A stretch of 64,000 nucleotides of DNA from positions 310,001 through 374,000 of the forward strand of contig NW_026262669.1 in NCBI RefSeq assembly GCF_021869535.1, in the 5' to 3' direction. The translations under genes were made by a program, and so were the position numbers. Below, piece by piece: positions 48,748 to 59,289 of this stretch. The stretch comes from Mytilus californianus. Taxonomy: Eukaryota; Mollusca; Bivalvia; Mytilida; Mytilidae. Within the stretch, counting starts at the first letter, position 1, and each line of letters begins with the position of its first letter. The notes under the pieces are model-generated. The model was not told the DNA's origin. It did not search any database and saw nothing but the letters and a program-made list of their open reading frames with translations.

Positions 48748-48841
48748 TAAATCATCGGACAGTAACCAGGAAAACAGATCAAAGTCTCCGAGTCGTAAAC
48801 CCCGCAGTAAAAGTATGGAAAGTGATACCGAAATCGATGAA
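48748..48841 (+). CDS. Internal exon: Ser/Arg/Lys-rich linker of the same gene
   Basis: A 94-bp exon with acceptor 'gttgattttcag' and a consensus donor (GAA|GTAAGT). One base completes the Ser codon left by the 47,619 exon. Then 31 codons read KSSDSNQENRSKSPSRKPR and onward to a KSMESDTEIDE end. The segment is low complexity and basic, then acidic. It has several SP and RxxS motifs, so it is probably a disordered, phosphorylated linker. It ends in phase 0. The rest of the protein is not found with confidence downstream, so the remaining exons probably lie past 64,000. Confidence 0.82.
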
Positions 48842-49611
48842 GTAAGTACAAAATGTTTTCAAACTAACTTTCAGCATGTTGTCATGACTATCATGACTAT
48901 GCAAGAAATATATACCATTTGACCTAAAGAAACCAGCATTCTATTCCTCAATCAGAATATATGCTCATAGACATTGAATATGTGTCAGAATTTATAACAC
49001 CATACAATAGACTATTTTCATATTACTGACTTTTTCCCTATGATTTAATTTATGTCACACACAGATATAAAACATAAAACAATTAGTTCTTTCCCCAATT
49101 GCACTGCTTGTAAGCTTGATTTTAATAGTGTAAGTTGCTCTTACATGACCAAGTACCAGAAAGTCCTAACACAGAGTATGTAACCTGTCGAAAATGATGA
49201 ATGAAAATGAAAAATAAAATTGTTTTTAAGACGCCTAAAAAATTTCAGCCTCAAATGGCATGATTTAATCCATGTTGGCTCAATCTATGCTAATCTTATT
49301 TACTGTAATAAATATTTGAAAAAAAAAATTTGGCATATATGAAAGTGAATGTTAGACATGTTAGAAATGACTTGTGATAAGTTTATCTTTAATGGTAATT
49401 ATTGTGGCAGTATTTTTACCATTGGCCATCTGATAAGGAGGTCTGTTTATGTATAATTTAAATATTTGTTATCTAAATTGAAATCACATGAGAAGGCAAG
49501 AAAATTATAGAATAATTATATCTATCCATTAAAATTTAAACTACCACCATTTTTCTCATACCTGTGAGGACAGATATTGTTACAGCTTTGGACCTAGAAT
49601 CGAGACTGAAA
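48842..49611. other. Intronic DNA, no gene seen
   Basis: AT-rich, no recognised feature. Confidence 0.4.
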
Positions 49612-49770
49612 AAAGAGCAGAAAACAGTCCACCAATGGGTCTTCGATGCAGGGAGAGGCGGGCTTCAGCTGGCCCTTATACAATAATGTATACTAGTTCA
49701 TTAAAATGGATGCCACACTTAGCTCTAAAACATATAAATGAACCAAAATTTAAAAAAAACATACAAGACT
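49612..49770 (-). mobile_element. Family A fragment, reverse orientation
   Basis: 'aaaagagcagaaaacagtcc', 'ccaatgggtcttcgatgcag', 'gcgggcttcagctggccc' and 'aaaacatacaagactaa' are the reverse complement of the 13,500-13,690 part of family A. Confidence 0.8.
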
Positions 49771-50107
49771 AAATGGTAGTATGTATGTCCAGTTTAATGT
49801 GAGAAACTTTTTATTCCTTTGTTGAAAAATAAAGGTAAAATAAAGCAGTGTTCTCCCAAATATTTTCAAATACTGCCATAGGATATAAAATATACTGTTT
49901 CAGTAAAATTTAGTCACTGTATATATGATATAGATTACATTCTGATACAAAACAGTGGCGTAAGAGTGAACTGAAAAGAAGGTTGGGACTTCTAAAAGTG
50001 GGCTCATATATGCCAGTGCAAAAATCTATTGATATAGCACCATGGTACTGTGATATTCTAAGGCACTGGGGAGAACATGTAAAAGGGAAAAATTTATAAA
50101 AATATCT

Positions 50108-50881
50108 GACTGACTGACCCAACCATAGGTCTGGATTGAGGGGTCTTTATAACCATAGGTGAAGGTCTGGATGGAGGGGTCTTTATAACCATAGGCATAG
50201 GTGAAGGTCTGGATTGAGGAGTCTTCATAACCATAGGTGAAGGTCTGGATGGAGGGGTCTTTATAACCATAGGTGAAGGTCTGGATTGAGGGGTCTTTAT
50301 AACCATAGGTGAAGGTCTGGATAGAGGGGTCTTTATAACCATAGGTGAAGGTCTGGATTGAGGGGTCTTTATAACAATAGATGAAGGTCTGGATTGAGGG
50401 GTCTTTATAACCATAGGTGAAGGTCTGGATTGAGGGGTCTTTATAACCATAGGTGAAGGTCTGGATTGAGGGGTCTCTATAACCATAGGTGAAGGTCTGG
50501 ATGGAGGGGTCTTTATAACCATAGGTGAAGGTCTGGATGGAGGGGTCTTTATAACCATAGGTGAAGGTCTAGGATTAAGGGGTCTTTATAACCATAGGTG
50601 AAGGTCTGGATGGAGGGGTCTTTATAACCATAGGCATAGGTGAAGGTCTGGATTGAGGAGTCTTCATAACCATAGGTGAAGGTCTGGATGGAGGGGTCTT
50701 TATAACCATAGGTGAAGGTCTGGATGGAGGGGTCTTTATAACCATAGGTTATGGTCTGGATTGAGGGGTCTTTATAACCATAGGTGAAGGTCTGGATTGA
50801 GGGGTCTTTATAACCATAGGTGAAGGTCTGGATTGAGGAGTCTTCATAACCATAGGTGAAGGTCTGGATTGAGGGGTCTTC
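50108..50881. repeat. 36-bp minisatellite, left part
   Basis: About 21 units of 36 bp ('ataaccataggtgaaggtct' + 'ggattgaggggtcttt') with occasional 6-bp 'ataggc' additions. On the minus strand the frame stays open as a 12-residue repeat (SPMVIKTPQSRP) because 36 is a multiple of three. No splice sites or start support a gene. It continues at 52,102 after an insertion. Confidence 0.93.
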
Positions 50882-50886
50882 ATAAC

Positions 50887-52096
50887 CAGTGTTCCCGCCT
50901 GCCCTAATTAGAAGGGCGGCCCGCCCTTGGTGCCCTTACCCCCGCCCTTCTGCCCTCCAAAGTAAAAGAATGCACCCCTCTGCCTTTTCAAAGAAATAAA
51001 ATTTCCGAATTTCATGCCTACCGGCGTTTCCGGTAAAATTGTTACCTGATTGTGTAATACTAATTAACTGACAATGGGATTAAGTTAAATACCTAATGCT
51101 TTGGCAGTTTTATCACCTTTGTTAATGATTGTTTACTGCTAATTAGTGGATTTAAGATAATTGAACAAATACTAGATATTTAATACAGAATGAAATGTCC
51201 ACATGTTATCCATTTGTAATGTTTATGTACAGCATGTACATCTGAAAAAATTTATTTCAGTAGGCATAACAAAAAAAAAAATAAAATCTTAAACAATTTT
51301 ATAGCATACATAGTTTTGACTTAATGCATTGGTTAAAAATGTTTTGTTTCATAACCATGAGTATGAAATTTAAAGAAGAATCAAAGAAATTTGTACTTTG
51401 AACATAACAAGATTCACTTCCTGTTTTACTTCTTGTATTTTATAATCCTCCTGACATAGGAGCACTCAACAAATTTATTTTTAACAATGATGGAGAAAAA
51501 AGTAACTGTTTATACCTTCTGCAATATATTATTGCATCAATATAATATGATCATCTACAGTCTCACCTGTTATATTTATAAAACTCCTTACTGAGGAGCA
51601 CTTTGGTGTGCACTTAAAAATACTTTTTTGTAACAATTCAAATAGCATATTTACTATATGTTTGAACAAGTAATTTAAATGTAGATAATTTAATTACATT
51701 AAACATTCAATTTTGCATGTATAACTCCATCTTTCAAAACTACTTGTTTATTTTTATAGACTGGTATAAGTTATAAAACATTAAAATTTCTGATGATTAT
51801 TTTCCTTACCAAATGTACAAGTTTGTTTACATGTAGATTAACATCAAAATGATATGCTTTGCTTCATGGTATGATAATTTGATAAAAAAAAAAAATTCTT
51901 ACTGGAACCAACATCAAGGACACATTAATTTCTGAATATGGTTTGAATACAACTAATCTTCTCCAGCTGAGCCTAGCAATATTCAAGGTTACTTTATACA
52001 CTGTCCAACAGTGCCCTTAAAATCTGGGTTATAACGCTAAAGTGCCCTTTCAGACAACTAGCACCCTTTTGCCCTGAGATTCTGGCTGGAACACTG
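50887..52096. mobile_element. 1.2-kb DNA transposon remnant, CAGTGTTCC ends, TSD ATAAC
   Basis: The left end CAGTGTTCCCGCC and right end GGCTGGAACACTG are inverted repeats. They are flanked by 'ataac' at 50,882-50,886 and 52,097-52,101; both are part of the minisatellite unit, so removal restores the array. Sub-terminal GGGC/GCCC motifs are plentiful ('agggcggcccgcccttgg'). CAG..CTG ends recall hAT elements, though those usually duplicate 8 bp. The AT-rich interior has no visible transposase, so the element is non-autonomous or decayed. Confidence 0.85.
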
Positions 52097-52101
52097 ATAA
52101 C

Positions 52102-52462
52102 CATAGGTGAAGGTGAAGGTCTGGATTGAGGGGTCTCTATAACCATAGGTGAAGGTCTGGATGGAGGGGTCTTCATAACAATAGGTGAAGGTCTGGATTG
52201 AGGAGTCTTCATAACAATAGGTGAAGGTCTGGATTGAGGGGTCTTCATAACAATAGGTGAAGGTGTGGATTGAGGGGTCTCTATAACCATAGGTGAAGGT
52301 CTGGATTGAGGGGTCTCTATAACCAAAGGTGAAAGTCTGGATTGAGGGGTCTTCATAACCAAAGGTGAAGGTGTGGATTGAGGGGTCTTCATAACAATAG
52401 GTGAAGGTGTGGATTGAGGGGTCTTTGTAACTATAGGTGAAGGTCTGGATTGAGGGGTCTTT
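52102..52462. repeat. 36-bp minisatellite, right part
   Basis: Ten more units of the 50,108 array, with more 'acaatag' and 'gtgtgg' variants than the left part. Confidence 0.93.
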
Positions 52463-52464
52463 AT

Positions 52465-52885
52465 TTCTTTATTTATTGAGGCATTATTCTGTAATTTTGA
52501 TTATTTTGGATTTTTCTCATTTCTATTTATTTTAGCTATAGCACCCCGTTATTATATCTATTCTTTATTTGTTGGTCCATTTTCTCTATTTATTGTTTCT
52601 ATATAAAAATATAAAATTAGGAAATATGGTATGATTGCCAATGAGACAACTATTCACCAGAGTTAAAATAAAGTGGATGTAAGCAATTATAGTCAACCGT
52701 ATAGCTTTCATCAATGAGAAAAACCCATACTGTATATAGTCGGCTATGAAAAGTCTGGACATTAAAAATGAGAAACAATTAAAAAAAAAAAAACCCTGTA
52801 ATGCTATTATGCCCATTCTATTCTATATTTTTATCCTTAATTTTGGGCCCATGATTCTCTAATTTGTAAACCCCATCCAGACCCT
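52465..52885 (+). mobile_element. Composite: 'ATTCTCTA' family copy interrupted by family C
   Basis: 52,465-52,610 ('tttattgaggcattattctg', 'tttggatttttctcatttct', 'ggtccattttctctatttat') and 52,798-52,885 ('cccattctattctatatttt', 'ccatgattctctaatttgta', 'aaccccatccagaccctc') look like the two halves of one element. Between them lies a family C copy (52,611-52,790, 'ggaaatatggtatgattgcc', 'caatgagacaactattcacc'). This is another nested insertion. Confidence 0.65.
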
Positions 52886-53789
52886 CATAGATGATCAAGT
52901 CGGATCAGGGTAATCAAAATGATGAATGAGACAAGAAAATTGAACTAAGAATTCACACTTTTATGTGAACATGTAAAAACATATTTAATACTATATAAAG
53001 GTGATGTCCTTTGTACATGTTATTCTTAAATTAAATTCTTCAGCACTGAACAATTTTACTATATTATAAATCAAATTTAAAGACGTTTAAAAGGAGAATT
53101 TGAAAGACCGTAGAGTGTGTTTGATTTGCTATGTCAATACTGTCCAAATCCTTTGTTGTTAGTGGTAGACTGTAGGGTGAAGTAATTATGAGTCAAAATG
53201 TACTTTGTTGTCATACTGCTTATCCGTAGAGTAACGGAGGAATTTTAACAATGTACTAAAACGGTCATATTTAAACAAAAGAATTGTTTTCTCATACTGT
53301 TTATAAGAAGAGTTACTGAGGAATTATAGCGATATATAAAAACAGTCACCTTTAAAGGAAGAATTTTTGTTTTTTGCCAATCTTTTGTGGACATGCTTTT
53401 CATTCCTTTTTATCCGTAGAGTAACAAAGGAATTCAAGCCATGTTTTAAACATTTATTATACTTATTGTTCTTAAAAGAACTGTATAGTGTAGAGTAATA
53501 GGAATTCTTGTGATGTCCAAGGTTGAACTGTATATGAGGAAAATTTGTTTTTGCCAATCTTTTGTACAACAAAGAAATTTGAAGATGGACCTGCCAAAGT
53601 TTGATGATCATTCATTGTGTTCAGATCTATAATACAAGTGTTCAAATCTCTATCATTGGCTCAACAAAAGTATTTGAGTGAAGAATGTTAAAAACTTCCT
53701 TGGTTCGCCTTTCTTTATTGAGCCTTTATATGCACTGATAGAAAAAAGCTAATTGTGAATACCTTTATAGTGTTTATACATGTATGTAC
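52886..53789. other. No gene; faint repeat of about 110 bp
   Basis: 'ctcatactgcttatccgtagagtaac.gaggaatt' type text occurs two to four times in diverged form (53,210-53,440). Otherwise unremarkable. Confidence 0.4.
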
Positions 53790-53992
53790 CAATAGACCAA
53801 AGCATAGCAATAGCTGTTTAATTCGTTATAGTGTTTATATGTACCAATAGACCAAAGCATAGTAATAGCTGTTTAATTCGTTATAGTGTTTATATGTACC
53901 AATAGACCAAAGCATAGTAATAGCTGTTTAATTCGTTATAGTGTTTATATGTACCAATAGACCAAAGCATAGTAATAGCTGTTTAATTCATT
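53785..53992. repeat. 55-bp tandem repeat, four copies
   Basis: The unit 'tagctgtttaattcgttata' + 'gtgtttatatgtaccaatag' + 'accaaagcatagtaa' repeats four times and is nearly identical, so it is probably recent. Confidence 0.93.
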
Positions 53993-56477
53993 ATATCAGA
54001 GTTCTGAAACATATTGATTGACTAAATAGATGGTGATTGCTACATGTGATATATAAGAGGATAGAAATACATGATTTCTATAGAATCAGAATAGTATTGT
54101 ATCATTTGTATTCTACAGCAAATAGCTGCAAAAATAGTATTGTATCATTTGTATTAAACTGAAGATCAAAGACATCGCTACTTCACACCATTATTCTGAC
54201 AGCAAATAGCTGCAATTAAATTGTTTGCAAGAAACAGGATAAATTCTTGTTCATGTTACCATTGTTCTATGTTGATTAAGACTGAATTTGAACAGTTATA
54301 TAAGTGCATGAACAAAACATCCCACTAAAGATTCCTTGTAAAATCTATTTATTTTACGATTATGTTTATTACCTTCCAAGTATAGACAAGCTAGGCTTTG
54401 ATGTCTAAATATTTTGATGGTAAAATTAATTAATCTTGAGACAAACTTAATTAGGTGGTAAAATTGTCACATGGTTCCTGTTTAGTTGTGTCATAATCAA
54501 GTGGATGTTTTAAGTACCTAAATATTTACTTAAGTTTAATAACAGTTGTTATAACTAGATGATCATCAGAACAATAATCCAGCAAATATCAGTAGATATA
54601 AAGATTAATTTAGGCCACAAATTTGACAGGTTCATAGTGGAGGTATACCTTCAGACTCTAAAGATGTATATGTTGGAATAAGTTTCATGACTTTGTCTTT
54701 GGACCTGTTTTTACAAATAAGACAAGACAGGATCAGGCCTCAGGTAAACCTCAGGTTAACCTCTGGACACTTCTCAAGACACTTCTCAATAGATCTACAT
54801 GTACATTGGACTATTTTTGTGGACCTAGGTTCTCCTGGAATTAAGGGCACCTATTTTGCCTGATTGTTGTGGATTCTAACCTATCATTTTATGTAAGGCT
54901 TTTCCTCAATGGAATTAGAACTTATCATATGGCATGTATGGATCAGACTGAATTGAAAGGAAATCCAATACTGGACAATTTTGATTGAAACTTACTGAGT
55001 TCTGCTCGACAATTTTTTTTTTATAGACTACAGAAAGTTAAATTACTGTGTAATGAATGAACAGGATATTACTTGGACTGATTTGTACAAAAAAAATGGT
55101 TGGAAAATATATATATCATTTGTAATTTTGGAAATATATTTGGTTCTGACAATTATTTATATTTATGAATTTGAGTGCTACTATAGGAGGATAGACTGTT
55201 ATTTATGATCTGCTATACGCATATTCTGGTTGTCCCAAATGAGGAAATCTGCATTTGACATTTAAAATTTAATTGTGATTAATTTGTTTTAAAATTTTTT
55301 TCGAAAAATAGTTTCTCTTGAAGAAAATCCATAACTACTTGAATGAAGGAGAAACTTTGATATTTATTAAAACTGTTACATTTGAACAAGGACATTAAAA
55401 TATACATGACTTATTTAGTATAGGATCGTTACTTGGAGATTGAATACATAGATGTCGTCCATTTATTCAAAGTTTTCAGATTAATGGGACTATATACAGC
55501 GAGAGAAGTTGAACAAACGATTCACGATTCACGTACAAATAAATATTTCCTTTATTCATGGCTTTTTACTAGATGTTTGTAATACAATGAAGAATTGTTG
55601 TAAATTGATATTTTTGTTACATTGAATGGAAATTAACAGTACAAATTGTCTGGTCTTACAAATCAACACGTCAATTTTACAGTAGAATCTAGAATATTTT
55701 ACCATTAAATACAGGAACACAAAATTTGATGGCAAATAACTGTTTATCATTCTACCAACGAAAAGTTCTGAGTATAAACTTGATTTGTTAAGTCGGTGTG
55801 AAACCATCTATTTCTGGTTTCGTAACAATACATACATGTGTTTTATTTGTTGTAAAGGACATGATTGAACATAACTAATGTCATAAAAAGTGACCACACG
55901 TTATCTATAACATTGTGTATATGTATATTGTTTGTGTGGGGGAGACAACATACATGCATGTACATGAACATAAATGTGCATCTTTCACTTAAAGTAAGTG
56001 AATATTAAAGTGAATGAATATTCCAAACTTATAAAATTTTAAGTAAACCTATGATTTTGAATAGGACTTTCAGGATATGACGGAGGTGGTGATATATTTG
56101 TGAGAAAAGTGTCGTGTGTTTTCACAGTGATTTATATGTAATACTTATTGTGATAGATTAGTCTCGATGGCAACAAAAATTTAATTTAAAAACAAAACGA
56201 AGACAATCTGTCTTTTGGATATATGGATCAAACCATTGTAGATCATAACGTCTACATTGTATTCTCTGTTGTGTGTTGCTTACTTAATGTTTATGGAAGA
56301 TAAGTGAAAGATGGAGAGTTTTTCATTTCTGATAAAATTATTAAACTTCATAATTGTATGTATGCCTGCTGTTTAGAAGCAAACAACTTGTCTTTTCATG
56401 AGACTTGTTTTGGAATTCAATAGAATATAACTGTTCTTTGGTTATTTTGGACACTCCATTCGTTATAACAGTGGATT
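53993..56477. other. AT-rich DNA, possible 5' UTR or promoter of the following exon
   Basis: Apart from a short duplication of 'aatagtattgtatcatttgt' at 54,089 and 54,135, I see no repeat, coding exon or RNA gene. If the exon at 56,478 is a true first exon, its promoter and leader fall here. No clear TATA box was identified. Confidence 0.35.
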
Positions 56478-56534
56478 ATGTTTTCTTTTAAAATGAAGGG
56501 ATTAAGACGTAGCTCGTCAGTCAAGAAAAATAAG
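56478..56534 (+). CDS. Candidate alternative first coding exon (M..KGLRRSSSVKKNK)
   Basis: Two in-frame ATGs (56,478 and 56,493) follow an in-frame TAA at 56,466 and lead to MKGLRRSSSVKKNK and a perfect donor (AATAAG|GTGAGT at 56,535). The exon ends in phase 0, the same phase as the 48,748-48,841 exon, so it could replace all upstream exons in front of a shared downstream exon. The peptide is strongly basic and has an RRSS motif that would suit a basophilic kinase such as PKA. It matches no family I know. Intronic position, start, stop and donor fit a short-isoform first exon, but chance is not excluded. Confidence 0.45.
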
Positions 56535-59289
56535 GTGAGTTCCGCATGTTGACCTGTAATATATGGAATTTATTAACTTGATGTGATGTTTGTAAGTCAG
56601 CTGTGGTAGAGATTGTCCTAGATATTGACCCCATACACCATCTCAACATGTCAAGTTTTACTTGCTCTAAAATTAAATTTTTCTGAAAAAGAAATAAAAG
56701 TTCATTGATTAAAAAATATATCATTATTTCTTTCAACTTTTCATTTAACTGTTGGGTTTTAATTCATTGTGAGAAAAAGATTTATTTATTGGTTGAAAAA
56801 CATGCAGCATTTAAGGACATTTTATTGTAAAATTTTTGCTAGATGTCATATGACTTGAATTTGAGACAATTACAGATCTCTTGTGAATGCCTCAAACTAA
56901 CAAGGATATTTTTGTCTACAAACAAGCACACAAATTGTAATTTGAAGGAAGATTTTCTTTTTTCTCCCCTACTTTTTATGTGAGAACTACACAATTCAAA
57001 TATCTCTACCACTCCTGTATAATGATTTATTAAAGGTTTGGTTAATATGTGTTGCATGTATATATATATATATCCACAGATTACAGGTGGAAGATTTGGT
57101 ATATATGGCGTTTAATTGTTACTTCACAACTATGATTATAATGGAACAATGATTTTGATTGGATAATATCAGAATTTGTGGACATTTATTCCATGATTGA
57201 CTGTTGGAACAAGGAGCAATTCTTCAATGTTTCAATTAATGTTATTACTGGGTATATTTATTTCTGCATTTGAGTTAAAAGTAAAGGTTATTTAACTACT
57301 GACAGTAAACGTATGATTTACCTGCGGAAATATGTACATGATTTATAGCATCAATCTTTTTTGGCACTAACTTTTCAGAAATATAAAGGAAGTATTGTTT
57401 TTTGGAGGATATCAAATTTTGCACTAATCTTCTGATATTAATCAACAATGAAAAATTAAAATAGTGATCAGCAATTTTTTTCCGACTAGCTGAAAATTGG
57501 CTGGATCACAGCACCGACGATGCTTTGATTTAATTTTTTGAAACTTATTTGGAAATCTACTTTTCTGTAGATATATGAAATCTTGTAGAACAGTTTATTG
57601 TGTAACAAACCATGAATGATAACAAGCTTTGATTGATCATCTAATAATTGATTACTCTGCAGTTTATTGACAATATTTAACCTTTTATGTGGACATTTGA
57701 CCTCTGTTTGACCATTGCTGTAATTTGTGATCTATAACCAGAAATATAATTAACCAGGATTTTAATTGTTACCGGTAGTTATGATTTCCCTTATCACCAT
57801 ACCAGATAAAATGTCCATATATAGATGTCTTGTTTCCTTATACAACTCTTCCTGAATATATATATATTAATTTTTACCAAGATAAACTATCTGACCAAAG
57901 TATATTTTAGTACTCATATCTGAATAGACCAATTAGTTTCCAAATTTTGCACCTATACATGTATTTAATTCGTGTCAGAAGTCATAAGAAAGAGATAGAA
58001 GATATCTGAGGGATATTTAAACAAAGTCAAAAACAAACTGACAAATGCATGACTAAAAATGAAAAAGATCAAAACACAAACAACAGTATACCAAACATAG
58101 CTTAGATAATATAACTACAGACTGAAATAATAAATTAATTTTCCAGATAATATATCACAATGATTTTATGATTTTTTGTGATTTGGTGACATAAATAATT
58201 GTTTACTAGATAATGTTATTTTTATGATATTTCCACGTAATGACAATTTTACGATATTTCACTAATATATTCACATCTGTGCTGTACAAAGTTATAAAAA
58301 AAACCATCGCATTGTGTCAAATTACTGGTTTTCATTGTTATGTTAATTCTGTAACAAAGGGAGATTACTCCATAGAGTGTTAAGTTTGACATGTGAAATC
58401 CATCATTGTCATATTGTTATAAACCTACTCTAAATTTGGATTACATGTCGTGTATGTGTGTGCGGATTTAAATGCCAACATTTTTAAAATTTTCTACTTG
58501 ATTTTTGTGTCATTTGTGACTTATTTAAAGGAGTTTATAACAGTTGGTATGTAGAAATTGAATTTAATTTTTTTTTAAATAACTTATGTAATAGGGAATG
58601 GCCATTATGACTTTTCTTTAATCAAACTAATCCCCAACATTGAAAAAATAAAGATTTTGAACGATCGCAAGACAAAAGCAAAAATTGTCTGATTGATAGG
58701 TTTTGCTATTAAATTTAATGTTAAGTTTTTATTAATTTTAAACAAAAAAATAATTAAAATATGATGATTGCATGGTTTGAAAAAAAACCATCAAAACATT
58801 ATCCTCAAAGTGAAATAATCGTTCTCTTAGTTTAATTTTAGTATAGTGTAGTAGGGAAAAAAGATGGTTAACTTTGCAGGCATACACCTTCATTGAAATA
58901 AAGTATATTGGCAGTATTAGAAGAGATATTGATGAGGTCATCAAGGGTCATTATTAGAACTGACATTAGGCTTGCCAGTAGCACCCTTAGTTCCTTATGG
59001 TTCTCTTGAATTTGAATTGCTCCTCTTTTTACTGCTACATTTAGGCCAGTCTTTAAAACTTTTTACTGGTCCACCTCAAAATTCAATGGCCTCGGGCCAG
59101 TGGTCCAGTGCTTAAGGTGATCCCTGTTTATGTATGATTAGTTAAATCCAGATGTCCAGATATTGTTTTAAGAGCTATGTGATCCAGATGTCCAGGTATT
59201 GTTTAACACTGGGTGGTGCTTAGAAAATAAACTTTTTAACTGCTGAAAAATATTAATTAATTTTATTCCTATTTTAAAGTCAATTATAT
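56535..59289. other. Intronic DNA; family B copy at 58,010-58,140
   Basis: Mostly AT-rich single-copy-looking sequence with a (TA)n tract at 57,060. At 58,010-58,140 'aaacaaactgacaaatgcat' and 'aaaaagatcaaaacacaaac' mark a degraded family B copy. No exon or RNA gene is recognised. Confidence 0.45.

Noticed and set aside
50094..50558. Minus-strand frame with SPMVIKTPQSRP repeats
   Set aside because: The 36-bp unit is a multiple of three; the frame is confined to the minisatellite, resumes after a transposon, and has no exon signals.
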